Part shown: piece after piece, positions 44,111-53,065 of the stretch
Layout of the letters: each line of letters begins with the position of its first letter
Numbering within the stretch: position 1 is the first letter of the stretch
Source: RDXT01 sp033765305
GTDB taxonomy: Bacteria > Bacteroidota > Bacteroidia > J057
Direction of reading: 5' to 3'
DNA: 64,000 nt
NCBI GenBank assembly: GCA_033765305.1
Contig: JANRID010000018.1
Coordinates: 248,001 to 312,000 of the forward strand
Made by a program: the position numbers and the translations under genes
The notes under the pieces: generated by a model
Seen by the model: only the letters and a program-made list of their open reading frames with translations
The model's database searches: none
What the model was told of the DNA's origin: nothing

Positions 44111-45544
44111 ATGGCGATTCAGTTCACGCGTAATGGGCGTAAGGCGATGTTGTGGGCGCAGGTGGAGGCGATGCGGCGCGGGGATCTTTACGTCGAGCCG
44201 GAACATCTCCTGCTGGGCCTGCTGCACGGCGAGAACACCGGCGCATTGCGTCTGCTCGACCGTTTGGCGCTATCGGGAACCCAGATCAAGGATGCCGTTG
44301 CGGCGAAGATGCCGCCGGAAGCCGCCGGCGCACGCGTGGAAACGTCGCAACTCTCGCCCGGCGCGAAAAAGATCGTCGAACAGGCGCGGCGGGAAACCGA
44401 GACGACCGGCGATGATTACGTCGGGACCGAGCACCTGATGCTCGCCGTGCTGCGGGGACTGGAGAGCGGGACCGTCAGCCGACTGGAACTCGCGCCGGTT
44501 CTCAGTCGCTTCTCCCTGACCCATGAACGAGCGGCGGAAGCGGCAAAGAACCTGATCCCGGAATCGCCGATGAATGTCGAAGAGGAGCCGCCGCCCCTCC
44601 CCGTGCCGTCCATCACGCCGCGCCCGGGCTTCCTCCGGGGGCGTGACCTGCTGTCCATCGCCGACCTGACCCCGGCGGAGGTTCGTGCCCTGTTCGAACT
44701 GACCCGGGAGATCAAATCCGGACGGGTGTTTCACGAAACCGCCCGTGGTAAAACCCTGGCGCTCCTTTTCGAGAAACCGAGCCTGCGCACCCGGGTCACC
44801 TTCGGCGTCGCCATGACCCGACTGGGCGGCGAACATATGTACCTGGGTCAGCAGGAGATCGGATTGGGCAGCCGCGAATCCGTCGCCGATGTCGCCAAAT
44901 GCCTGTCCCGCTGGGTGGACGGCATCGCGATGCGCACGTTCGAGGACAGCCGACTCCGTGAATTCGCTGAGGCGGCGGACATTCCCGTCATTAACGCTCT
45001 TACCGACCGGGAACATCCCTGTCAGGCGCTGGCTGACTTCTACACGATACTGGAGTCCCGGTCGTCGACGTCGGGGATGAAAATGGTCTTCGTCGGCGAC
45101 GGCAATAACGTCGCGCACTCCCTGATGCTGCTCGCGCCCTGTCTCGGCACCCATTTCACGCTTTGCTGCCCGGAAGGGTACGAACCGGACGCCGCCATTC
45201 TGGAGCAGGCTTGCGAACAAGCCAGAACCTACAATACGAACTTCGAGATCGTACACGACCCGATTTCGGCCTCCGACGACGCCGATGTTCTCTATACGGA
45301 CGTCTGGACCTCGATGGGACAGGAAGCCGAATCGGAGCGGCGCTTGAAGGCGTTCGAAGGGTTTCAGGTCGGCCCGGAACTGATCCGCGAAGCCAAGGAC
45401 GACGTTCTGGTGCTTCACTGCCTCCCGGCGCATCGCGGGGAGGAGATCGCCGCCGATATCATCGACGGGCCGCATTCGGGTGTTTTCGACCAGGCCGAGA
45501 ACCGACTGCACACCCAGCAGGCGTTGCTGGCCGCCCTTCTATAG
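44111..45544 (+). CDS. argF: Clp N-domain fused to ornithine carbamoyltransferase
   Basis: 477 aa against about 310 for usual OTCases. Residues ~3-148 are a two-repeat Clp_N domain as in ClpC: FTRNGRKAMLWAQVEAMRRG, VEPEHLLLGLLHGEN, LSPGAKKIVEQARRET and YVGTEHLMLAVLRG. T6, E31, S82 and E107 fall at the positions of ClpC T7, E32, T81 and E106, which bind phospho-arginine. A Pro-rich linker (~152-172) follows. OTCase spans ~175-477: FEKPSLRTRVTF (carbamoyl phosphate), HPCQALADFYTI, DVWTSMGQE (SMG loop) and LHCLPAHRGEEIA. All OTCase active-site motifs are intact. It is in the arginine operon, 16 nt after argD. An internal ATG near residue 154 has no good Shine-Dalgarno. Confidence 0.93.
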   Translation: MAIQFTRNGRKAMLWAQVEAMRRGDLYVEPEHLLLGLLHGENTGALRLLDRLALSGTQIKDAVAAKMPPEAAGARVETSQLSPGAKKIVEQARRETETTGDDYVGTEHLMLAVLRGLESGTVSRLELAPVLSRFSLTHERAAEAAKNLIPESPMNVEEEPPPLPVPSITPRPGFLRGRDLLSIADLTPAEVRALFELTREIKSGRVFHETARGKTLALLFEKPSLRTRVTFGVAMTRLGGEHMYLGQQEIGLGSRESVADVAKCLSRWVDGIAMRTFEDSRLREFAEAADIPVINALTDREHPCQALADFYTILESRSSTSGMKMVFVGDGNNVAHSLMLLAPCLGTHFTLCCPEGYEPDAAILEQACEQARTYNTNFEIVHDPISASDDADVLYTDVWTSMGQEAESERRLKAFEGFQVGPELIREAKDDVLVLHCLPAHRGEEIAADIIDGPHSGVFDQAENRLHTQQALLAALL

Positions 45545-45686
45545 TCCCGGGATTGTCGTCGTCTCCGGACAATGGCCGACGTCAACCGCATCCTATCGGC
45601 GACCTTTTGCCCGATTTATACGTCTGAAGAAAGGAGGACGGTCCGATCCGTCCTCGCTCGAATTTCCTTATCAGGAGAGAAAGACA

Positions 45687-45869
45687 ATGATTCGTGAAAA
45701 ATCCTCGGCTCTGGTTCAGGTCGGCGTCGGTCTGCTGATTCTCGGCTTTGGCGTACACCTGGCGATGATGCTGGGCCGGATGCTCTATCCTCTGGCCAAT
45801 CTGGCGATCCTGATCGGGATCGTTCTGGCGATTATCGGGCTGGTTGCTCCCGGTCGAAGGAATTATTGA
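45687..45869 (+). CDS. Small two-helix membrane protein
   Basis: 60 aa. AGGAGAG is correctly spaced before the ATG. Two hydrophobic helices (LVQVGVGLLILGFGVHLAM and LANLAILIGIVLAIIGLVA) end in a basic tail GRRNY. No family is recognised. It sits between the argF fusion and the next small gene, whose start overlaps its stop by 1 nt. A role in arginine metabolism is only suggested by position. Confidence 0.65.
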   Translation: MIREKSSALVQVGVGLLILGFGVHLAMMLGRMLYPLANLAILIGIVLAIIGLVAPGRRNY

Positions 45870-46315
45870 TGGTTTCGGCAACAACGCCCCGCCGGAGTTT
45901 CCTTGGTCTGGTCGCGGTCTGGTCGCTGTTGCCGGCGGCGGCAGTCCTGTGGGGATGCGGCGGCGGCGAAGCGTCCCCTGACCGTCCGCCGTCGGACCTG
46001 TATGGCGCGTGGCGGTTGACACGTCTTCGGGGCGGCATCGGGGCGGTGGATATGGCGCCGGGCTACACCGAGACGCTGACCTTTCGTACCGATAACACGG
46101 CCTCCATCCAGCGAAATGACGCGCCGCCCGTCACCGGCCCGTTCACGTCGGAACGACAGCAAACGGATGTCCAATCGCAGCCGCTTCTGGTGCTGACGCT
46201 TCCGGGCGGGACCAAACGGGCGATCCTGAACAAAACGATCTCGATGCTTCAGTTGACGGAGTTCAACACCTCCGAACCGATGATTTACGAATATACCCGT
46301 CAGCAGACGCCCTAA
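45869..46315 (+). CDS. Small putative lipoprotein
   Basis: 148 aa. The N-terminus MVSATTPRRSFLGLVAVWSL carries RR then a hydrophobic stretch and LLPAAAVLWGCGGG, a lipobox-like end. The mature part resembles a lipocalin-like beta domain: LYGAWRLTRLRG, ETLTFRTDNTASIQRN and LLVLTLPGGTKRAILNKTI. Function unknown. The start overlaps the previous stop (TGATG). Confidence 0.65.
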   Translation: MVSATTPRRSFLGLVAVWSLLPAAAVLWGCGGGEASPDRPPSDLYGAWRLTRLRGGIGAVDMAPGYTETLTFRTDNTASIQRNDAPPVTGPFTSERQQTDVQSQPLLVLTLPGGTKRAILNKTISMLQLTEFNTSEPMIYEYTRQQTP

Positions 46316-46390
46316 ATCGGCAGAAGCGGCGGACATGATCGCGCCCCGGTCGCGCCGCGATCGTTCGGGGGACGCCGGGAGAAAACCGCT

Positions 46391-47278
46391 ATGTCCGTTC
46401 AGATCGTCACGGTTCCCTATGCCTCCGGTCGTCCGGATTTCCGCACGGGCCGCGGCCCCGGTCATCTGGTCCGACACGGGTTCGCGCAATCCCTGCGCGA
46501 TGCGGGCGTCCCGGTCGGCACGTTGCAGTCCATCGGACTTCCGCCGGACAGGGATACCGAGGTGGAATCGCTCTTTGCGTTGCATGAACGGCTTTCGTAC
46601 GCCGTCCGAACCGTCGTCTCGCAGGGAGATTTTCCGCTGATTCTCGCCGGGAACTGCAGCAGCACGGTCGGCGCGGTTTCCGGCCTGGATAAGGACGGAC
46701 TCGGCGTCCTCTGGTTCGATGCCCACGGCGACTATAACACGCCCGAGACGACCGCCACGGGTTACCTCGATGGCATGGCCCTTTCGATCCTTACCGGACA
46801 GTGCTGGCGGCGGATGGCCGAGAATATTAAGGGATTCGAGCCGATCGACGAGGATCGCATCCTCCATCTGGGCGGACGACACTTCGATGACGAAGAAAAT
46901 ATCCTGATTCATCGCTCAAACCTCTACCTGCTGCTCAACGAGGATTTAAGGACGCAGGGAATCGCTCCGCTACTGAGGGATGGACTGCGGTCACTCCGTG
47001 ACGCCGGAGTCGAGCGAGTCCATCTGCACTTCGACCTCGATGTTCTGGACCCGACCGAGGCGCCCGCCAACTTCCACGAAAACTCCGCCGGACTGAGCGT
47101 TGCCGGGGCGCTGGAGGCGATCACCCTGGTCCGTCAGTACTTTCCGCTGGCCAGCGCTGCCTTTACCGCCTATGATCCGGCGTACGATCCGGAAAACTCC
47201 ACGGTGGAAGCGGCGAAACGACTGGCCCGTGCCCTGTTTCTTCCGGTAGAATCCTCGGGAACAGACTCACAAGCATGA
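46391..47278 (+). CDS. Arginase-family (ureohydrolase-like) protein
   Basis: 295 aa. Manganese motifs: LWFDAHGDYNTPE (DxHxD) and VHLHFDLDVLDPTEAP (DxDxxDP). The first metal histidine of classical arginases (GGDHS or GGNHS) is replaced by LAGNCSSTVG, with Cys at the His place, a variant seen in some family branches. Activity and substrate (arginine, agmatine or another guanidino compound) are therefore uncertain. Its ATGA overlap with argG places it firmly in the arginine operon, odd for a degradative enzyme. Confidence 0.83.
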   Translation: MSVQIVTVPYASGRPDFRTGRGPGHLVRHGFAQSLRDAGVPVGTLQSIGLPPDRDTEVESLFALHERLSYAVRTVVSQGDFPLILAGNCSSTVGAVSGLDKDGLGVLWFDAHGDYNTPETTATGYLDGMALSILTGQCWRRMAENIKGFEPIDEDRILHLGGRHFDDEENILIHRSNLYLLLNEDLRTQGIAPLLRDGLRSLRDAGVERVHLHFDLDVLDPTEAPANFHENSAGLSVAGALEAITLVRQYFPLASAAFTAYDPAYDPENSTVEAAKRLARALFLPVESSGTDSQA

Positions 47279-48642
47279 AAAACAAAATTCTTCTTTCCCT
47301 GCCGAAAGGCGAAAAGGTCGGCATTGCGTTCTCGGGCGGGCTGGATACCTCCGCCGCCATCGCCTGGATGCGTCATAACGGCGCGGTTCCCTACACGTAT
47401 ACCGCCAACCTCGGCCAGCCCGACGAAACCGACTACGACAGCATCACCCGCCGCGCCATGTCCTACGGCGCGGAGAAGGCGCGTCTGATCGACTGCCGCG
47501 AACCGCTGGTGCAGGAGGGACTGGTCGCCCTGATGTGCGGCGCGTTCCATATCGAGACGGCCGGCAAACGGTACTTCAACACCACTCCGCTCGGTCGCGC
47601 GGTCACGGGCACCGTCCTGGTACAGGCGATGCAGGAGGACGGGGTCGAAATATGGGGCGATGGTTCCACCTACAAAGGTAACGATATCGAGCGGTTCTAT
47701 CGCTACGGTCTGCTCACCAACCCCAACCTGCGCATCTACAAACCGTGGCTCGACGCCGACTTCGTCCGTGAAATGGGCGGACGCGCCGAGATGAGTCAGT
47801 GGCTGACCGAGCATGAATTCGAATACAAGATGAAGGCGGACAAGGCGTACTCCACCGACGCCAATATCTGGGGCGCGACGCACGAAGCCAAAGAACTGGA
47901 GTTTCTGAACCGGGGGCTGCGCATTGTCGAGCCGATCATGTCGGTGCGCCACTGGGACCTTTCCGTCGACATCCCGACCGAGGAGGTGACGATCGCCTTT
48001 CGGGAGGGTCTGCCCGTCGAAATCAACGGCAACACGTTCCCGGATGCCGTCTCGATGGTCGAGGAGGCCAACCGGATCGGCGGACGACACGGACTCGGGA
48101 TTTCGGATCAGATCGAGAACCGGATTATCGAGGCGAAAAGCCGCGGTATCTATGAAGCGCCGGGCATGGCTCTGTTGCATATCGCGTACGAACGCCTGGT
48201 TTCGGCGATTCACAATGAGGGCAGCATCGATAACTACCGGACGCTCGGTCGCAAACTGGGCCGCCTGCTCTACGAAGGCCGCTGGTTCGATCCGCAATCC
48301 CTGATGCTGCGTGATACGCTGCAAAAATGGATCGGGCGGGCGGTCACCGGCACGGTCACCCTGGAACTGCGGCGCGGCGATGATTACAGCCTCCTCGACA
48401 CCACCGGCCCGCACCTCACCTACCACCCCGAACGCCTGTCGATGGAACGCGTCGAGGAGGAGGCCTTCACTCCGCTCGACCGGATCGGACAGCTTTCCCT
48501 GCGTAACCTGGATATCGCAGACTCCCGCCAGAAGATCGCCGTCTATGCCGAAGCCGGGGCGCTGCCGGGCGGAAGTATGGCGACCCTGTTCGGGGTCGGC
48601 GGCGAACGCGCCCTCCCCGGGGCGGAAACGGAGCGAGACTGA
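47275..48642 (+). CDS. argG: Argininosuccinate synthase
   Basis: 455 aa, close to the E. coli-type ArgG (447 aa) rather than the ~400-aa type. It joins citrulline and aspartate using ATP. The P-loop-like pyrophosphatase motif is VGIAFSGGLDTSAAIAWM; others are YTANLGQPDETDY, KRYFNTTPLGRAVTGT, GDGSTYKGNDIERFYRYG and YSTDANIWGATHEAKELE. The start overlaps the arginase-like stop by 4 nt, and argH begins directly after it, so translation is likely coupled. Confidence 0.95.
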   Translation: MKNKILLSLPKGEKVGIAFSGGLDTSAAIAWMRHNGAVPYTYTANLGQPDETDYDSITRRAMSYGAEKARLIDCREPLVQEGLVALMCGAFHIETAGKRYFNTTPLGRAVTGTVLVQAMQEDGVEIWGDGSTYKGNDIERFYRYGLLTNPNLRIYKPWLDADFVREMGGRAEMSQWLTEHEFEYKMKADKAYSTDANIWGATHEAKELEFLNRGLRIVEPIMSVRHWDLSVDIPTEEVTIAFREGLPVEINGNTFPDAVSMVEEANRIGGRHGLGISDQIENRIIEAKSRGIYEAPGMALLHIAYERLVSAIHNEGSIDNYRTLGRKLGRLLYEGRWFDPQSLMLRDTLQKWIGRAVTGTVTLELRRGDDYSLLDTTGPHLTYHPERLSMERVEEEAFTPLDRIGQLSLRNLDIADSRQKIAVYAEAGALPGGSMATLFGVGGERALPGAETERD

Positions 48643-50025
48643 ATGGCGCTCTGGGACGGCCGCTTCGCCGGCGAAACCGACAGACTGGTCTGGAGATTCA
48701 ATCAGTCCCTGCCGTTCGATCGGCGGCTCTGGCGCGAGGATATCACCGGCAGCATCGCCCATGCCAGAATGCTGGCCAAACAGGGCATCATTTCGGTCGA
48801 AGAGGGCAGGACCCTGGTCGACGGTCTTTCCGACCTCTACGACGATCTGTACTCGGGCGAGGTCACGCTCCCGGAGGAGGCGGAGGACATCCATTCGGCG
48901 ATCGAACAGATGCTTAAAGAGCGGGTCGGCCCCGTCGCCGGAAAGCTACACACCGCACGTTCCCGCAACGATCAGGTCGCCACCGATATCCGCTTGTGGT
49001 TCAAAAAGGCGCTCGTCGACCTTCGCCGCGAACTCAAACTGCTGCGGACACAGCTTTTGACGCTGTCGGAGTCGCATCTTGGCGTCGTTCTGCCGGGACG
49101 GACCCACCATCAGCACGCGCAGCCCGTCCTGCTCTCTCACCACCTGCTCGCCTACTTCTGGATGTTCACCCGCGACGACGACCGCCTGAGCGATATCGTT
49201 CGACGGGCCGACGCGCTTCCCCTCGGCGCGGGCGCGCTCGCCGGGACCCCGTTCCCGATCGACCGCGAGTTCGTCGCGCGGGAACTCGGGTTCGCGACGG
49301 TTATCCCGAACTCGATGGACGCCGTCGCGGATCGGGACTTCGCCCTCGAATTCTGTGCGGCGGCCTCCGTTCTGATGATGCATCTGTCCCGCATGGCGGA
49401 GGAGATCGTCCTCTGGAGTTCGCCCGAGTTCGGCTTCCTGGAACTGGGGGATGAGGTCACGACCGGTTCGTCCATCATGCCACAGAAGAAAAATCCGGAT
49501 GTCTCCGAACTGATCCGGGGCAAGACGGGCCGAGTGTACGGTAACACCGTAAATTTGTTAACTCTAATGAAGGGACTTGTACTGACATATAATAAAGATA
49601 TGCAGGAGGATAAGGAGCCGTTGTTCGACACCTTCGACACGGTTCTCGCCTGCACGACGCTGATGCGACGGCAGTGGGAAAGCGCGGTCTTTAAGCCCGA
49701 CCGGATGCGGCAGGCGCTGCATGGCGACTTTTCCACCGCGACCGATCTGGCCGATGCGCTGGCGGCGGAAGGGGTTCCGTTCCGGGAAGCGCACGCCACG
49801 GTCGGTCGAATCGTTCGTGATTGCCTGTCGCGCGGCCGCGTGCTGGAGGATCTTTCCGTGGAGGATCTCCGGCAGTTCGATCGGCGTTTCTCGGAGTCGG
49901 CGTTATCGGCGATACTGCCGCTCGCTTCCGCGAACGCCCGTACCAGTGCGGGTGGGACGGCGCAAAAACAAGTAGAACTACAGATAGAACAAGCACGGGT
50001 ACTTTTGACGTCTTCTGAAGTGTAG
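48643..50025 (+). CDS. argH: Argininosuccinate lyase
   Basis: 460 aa. Last step of arginine synthesis, releasing fumarate. Motifs: ALWDGRFAGETDRLV, KLHTARSRNDQVATDIRLW, LPGRTHHQHAQPVLLSHHLLAY, and the family signature GSSIMPQKKNPDVSELIRGK with the catalytic serine loop. Two stretches (about 49550-49605 and 49964-50025) use A/T-ending codons (TTA, CTA, ATA, AAT) quite unlike the rest of the gene, though the protein sequence there is normal. Confidence 0.95.
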   Translation: MALWDGRFAGETDRLVWRFNQSLPFDRRLWREDITGSIAHARMLAKQGIISVEEGRTLVDGLSDLYDDLYSGEVTLPEEAEDIHSAIEQMLKERVGPVAGKLHTARSRNDQVATDIRLWFKKALVDLRRELKLLRTQLLTLSESHLGVVLPGRTHHQHAQPVLLSHHLLAYFWMFTRDDDRLSDIVRRADALPLGAGALAGTPFPIDREFVARELGFATVIPNSMDAVADRDFALEFCAAASVLMMHLSRMAEEIVLWSSPEFGFLELGDEVTTGSSIMPQKKNPDVSELIRGKTGRVYGNTVNLLTLMKGLVLTYNKDMQEDKEPLFDTFDTVLACTTLMRRQWESAVFKPDRMRQALHGDFSTATDLADALAAEGVPFREAHATVGRIVRDCLSRGRVLEDLSVEDLRQFDRRFSESALSAILPLASANARTSAGGTAQKQVELQIEQARVLLTSSEV

Positions 50026-50026
50026 G

Positions 50027-50053
50027 GAAGCGGCGGATACTGTGGGCCGCTTC
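50027..50053 (+). terminator. Candidate terminator after argH
   Basis: GAAGCGGC (50027-50034) and GCCGCTTC (50046-50053) form a perfect 8-bp stem with an 11-nt loop, 2 nt after the argH stop. It is followed by GCCTTTC only, so the U-tract is weak. Confidence 0.45.
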
Positions 50054-50097
50054 GCCTTTCGGTGAAAGCCGTCTCGAACCGGCTGAGGTGTTCCGTC

Positions 50098-51483
50098 ATG
50101 ATCCGCGCCATCAAGGGAGATCGGTTATTTTCGGAGTTGGGCCGCAATAGCCGACTGGTCATTTTACTTACCGTATTCGTATCCGGACTGATACTGGTTG
50201 CGATGACCGGAGGATTCACTTCCCCGCTCAAAATGCTCCTTCCGGTCCCTGTGCTGCTCGGCGCCGTTCTTTTCGGCGTCCCCGGTTATGTCCCCGTCCT
50301 GGTGGCGATCTGCACCTTCAATCTCTACCTGTTCTTCACGACGCCGGGATTGACACTGTCCCTGCCGTTCGTCCTTATCCAGAACGGTGCGCTGGCGATT
50401 ACCGCGATCACCGTGGCGGCGGTCACCGACGGGTTCCGGCGGCATCTGCGGGAAGCCCGCCATCGGGCCGACCGGGAGACCCGGCGCGCGGACCGCGTCG
50501 AATGGCTGGCCGACACGGTCATGATGATGCAGTCGATCACCGTCCCGGAACAATCCCTCTCGGTTGCGCTGATTCGCCTGGAGGAGTTGATCCCGTTCGA
50601 TTCGGCCGCGATCTTTCTCCGGGACGGCGATTCCGCCGACCTGAAACTGCTTCAGGCCATGGGGCTTCCGACAAACCGGATCGGCGTCCGCACGCTCTCC
50701 GGTCGGTATTCCACGCGGCTGGAAAGCCAGGAAAACGGCGTCCTGGCATGGACCGGGGACTTCCGCAGCGGCGCATTTCCTTACTCGGAGATCGATACGG
50801 GAATGCCGTGCGGAATGGTCATCTCCCTGCGAACGCTCGATACCGAGATCGGCCTGCTTTATCTGGGAACGAGGCGGCGGACCGGATTCAGCACGGGCGA
50901 ACAGGATAACTTCGCCCTTTTCGCCCAGCATATTCTCTTCCCGATCCAGCGTGCCCGGCTTCAGGCGATGGCGACCACCGACCTGCTGACCGGCCTTGCC
51001 AATCGGCGGGCCTTCCGTCTCCACCTGCAGGCGGAGACGGAACGGGTTCGACGTTACGAGCATCCGCTTTCGCTTCTCTTGATCGATATCGATCACTTCA
51101 AACGCATCAATGACACTTACGGTCACCCGACCGGCGACCTGATCCTCTCTCAGATGGGACGGGTTCTCCACTCCGTTTCGCGGGGCAGTGACTTTTCGGC
51201 CCGTTACGGCGGTGAGGAGCTGGCGATCATCTGTCCGGAGACCAGCGGCACGGAGGCCGAACGGTTCGCGGAACGTATCCGTCGCACGATCGCCGACACC
51301 GAATTTCGATCGACGTCGGGGGAGTGTCTGCATCTGACGGTGTCGATCGGAACCGCTACCGCGCCGACCGACGCCAGCGTACCGGAGGGTCTTCTGGAAG
51401 CGGCCGACCGGGCGTTATACCGGGCGAAGCGGGACGGACGGAACCGGGTCCGGTCCGCGAAGGATCTGGCAGCGGCGGTTTGA
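50098..51483 (+). CDS. Membrane GAF-GGDEF diguanylate cyclase
   Basis: 461 aa. N-terminal membrane region with about four helices (LVILLTVFVSGLILVAMTGG and following), a short coiled coil, a GAF-like domain (~160-290, FDSAAIFLRDGDSADLKLLQ), and a GGDEF domain (~305-455): DLLTGLANRRAF, LLIDIDHFKRINDTYGHPTGD and ARYGGEELAII. The active-site motif is GGEEL, compatible with cyclic-di-GMP synthesis. The start at 50098 follows GAGG; a GTG at 50062 is the alternative. It is separated from argH by a hairpin. Confidence 0.87.
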   Translation: MIRAIKGDRLFSELGRNSRLVILLTVFVSGLILVAMTGGFTSPLKMLLPVPVLLGAVLFGVPGYVPVLVAICTFNLYLFFTTPGLTLSLPFVLIQNGALAITAITVAAVTDGFRRHLREARHRADRETRRADRVEWLADTVMMMQSITVPEQSLSVALIRLEELIPFDSAAIFLRDGDSADLKLLQAMGLPTNRIGVRTLSGRYSTRLESQENGVLAWTGDFRSGAFPYSEIDTGMPCGMVISLRTLDTEIGLLYLGTRRRTGFSTGEQDNFALFAQHILFPIQRARLQAMATTDLLTGLANRRAFRLHLQAETERVRRYEHPLSLLLIDIDHFKRINDTYGHPTGDLILSQMGRVLHSVSRGSDFSARYGGEELAIICPETSGTEAERFAERIRRTIADTEFRSTSGECLHLTVSIGTATAPTDASVPEGLLEAADRALYRAKRDGRNRVRSAKDLAAAV

Positions 51484-51516
51484 GGCGCCACCCGCCGCCT
51501 GCGGTATATTGGCAGT

Positions 51517-52302
51517 ATGATCGATTCGCACTGCCACCTCAACAGCGACCCGCTTTTTGCCGACCGCCGGAGCCTCTGTGATCGCGCCGAAGCCGCCGGC
51601 GTCGGCGCCTTCGTCGTCATCGGATTCGATCTGGCGTCGTCCGAGCGGGCTGTGGAGATCGCGGAATCGGATTCCCGTTGCTTCGCCGTCGTCGGCATCC
51701 ATCCCCACGACGCTGAGAAATGGGACGACCGGTGCGCGTTGCGCCTCCGGCAATGGGCGGAGAATCCCCGGGTGGTCGCCATCGGGGAGATCGGAATGGA
51801 CTTCTACACCGGACGGAACAACGAACGACGTTTGGCTTCGCCGGAGGTACAGGCGCGCGCCTTCCGGGATCAACTGGAACTGGCGGCGAGTCGTTGCCTG
51901 CCCGTGGTCATCCACTGCCGGGAGGCGTACGAGGAGACTTTGAACCTGCTCGAACAGGAAGCGCCGCCGATCCCGATTCTTCTTCACTGCTTTGCGGGCA
52001 CGGCGGAGCAGGCGGAACGCGCGTTTGCCAGAGGCTGGTATATCGGGGTCGGCGGAACCGTCACCTATAAGGCGAACGGTGAACTACGCTCGATCGTTCG
52101 TCAGGCGCCGGGAGATCGTCTTTTGCTGGAGACGGACGCGCCGTATCTGTCGCCGGAACCGTTCCGGGGGAAGTTTCCGAACGTCCCGGAGCGCATTCCG
52201 CTGATCGCCGACCATATCGCCCGGGTTCGGGATACGCGAATCGAGGAGATCGCCGCGACGACGGACGCCAATGTCCGCCGGGTGTTCTCCCGCATGCCGT
52301 GA
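51517..52302 (+). CDS. tatD: TatD-family metal-dependent DNase
   Basis: 261 aa, the family length. Metal motifs: MIDSHCHLN, VVGIHPHDAEK, AIGEIGMDFY (often GLDYY), VVIHCREAYEE, ILLHCFAG and LLLETDAPYLSPEP. Cytoplasmic 3'-5' exonuclease or deoxyribonuclease in DNA repair or turnover. It is 33 nt after the GGDEF gene; its stop abuts the convergent DivIVA-like gene. Confidence 0.92.
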   Translation: MIDSHCHLNSDPLFADRRSLCDRAEAAGVGAFVVIGFDLASSERAVEIAESDSRCFAVVGIHPHDAEKWDDRCALRLRQWAENPRVVAIGEIGMDFYTGRNNERRLASPEVQARAFRDQLELAASRCLPVVIHCREAYEETLNLLEQEAPPIPILLHCFAGTAEQAERAFARGWYIGVGGTVTYKANGELRSIVRQAPGDRLLLETDAPYLSPEPFRGKFPNVPERIPLIADHIARVRDTRIEEIAATTDANVRRVFSRMP

Positions 52303-52977
52303 TTACCGGCGCTCCGATCCGGCTCCGACCGGTTCGCGTCGGTCCGAATTTCCGGAGCGTTCACGCCGCTGGGCCACCGTGGAGACATTGGCGGCGGTGA
52401 CGGGATTCGATGCTCGCTCCAGCGACTGGCGACCGCGCTGTATCTGGCCGAGAACGTTGTTGCACTTGGTTTCGACCTGAGCGATCGCTCCCTGCACCTG
52501 CCGTTCCAGTTCGATCAGCACCTCACGGGCGTAGCTATCCGCGCCGTTCCGGATCTCTCCGGCTTCCGCCTCCGCCTGGGCGACGATTTCACGCGCCTGC
52601 GCGGTGGCGATGCGGGCGATCTCCGACTGATCGGTCATATTTTTCGCCGCCAGTTTCGCCTCTCGAACCTGCCGTTCGGATTCCTCGTGCGCGACCAGTT
52701 TCACCCGTTCGGCCTCGTTACGGGCGGCTTCCAGCAGCCGTTCGGATTCCAGCCGGGCGTTCTCGATCAACTTGCCCGCCTCCGAGGATGCCTGATCCAT
52801 GATCCGATCGGTGTTCTCGGTCAGGCGGCCCGCCCGCCGGACATCCTCGGGCAGGGACGCCCGGAGTTTGCTGGTCAACTGGTAGAAGTGATCCTCATCC
52901 AGCCGCACCAGGCCCATAAATTTTCTAGAGGTTTCAACCAACTCCTCGAGCTGATCGATAATCCGTAATGTATCCAT
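52303..52977 (-). CDS. DivIVA/coiled-coil protein
   Basis: 224 aa. An N-terminal ~60 residues (IIDQLEELVETSRKFMGLVRL) precede a long Ala/Glu/Arg-rich coiled coil (~65-185; LIENARLESERLLEAARNEA and onward) and a disordered basic tail. The layout resembles the DivIVA-like proteins coded near coaD and recG in Gram-positive-type genomes, where they organise poles or cell-wall synthesis. Sequence alone does not prove this; an F-ATPase b-subunit-like or other scaffold is possible. It is downstream of coaD on the same strand. Confidence 0.65.
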   Translation of the reverse strand: MDTLRIIDQLEELVETSRKFMGLVRLDEDHFYQLTSKLRASLPEDVRRAGRLTENTDRIMDQASSEAGKLIENARLESERLLEAARNEAERVKLVAHEESERQVREAKLAAKNMTDQSEIARIATAQAREIVAQAEAEAGEIRNGADSYAREVLIELERQVQGAIAQVETKCNNVLGQIQRGRQSLERASNPVTAANVSTVAQRRERSGNSDRREPVGAGSERR

Positions 52978-53065
52978 AATTCACCGGCTTCCTTCCGCCC
53001 CATCCCCCTAAAGTATCGCCGCAGCCTTTTCTCATCAGCCGTACCGATCGTTAGGCCCTATTTTA

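Noticed and set aside
44570..45544. Separate argF starting at the internal ATG near residue 154, with the Clp_N part as another gene
   Set aside because: The frame is continuous, no stop or Shine-Dalgarno separates the parts, and the linker is a normal interdomain stretch.
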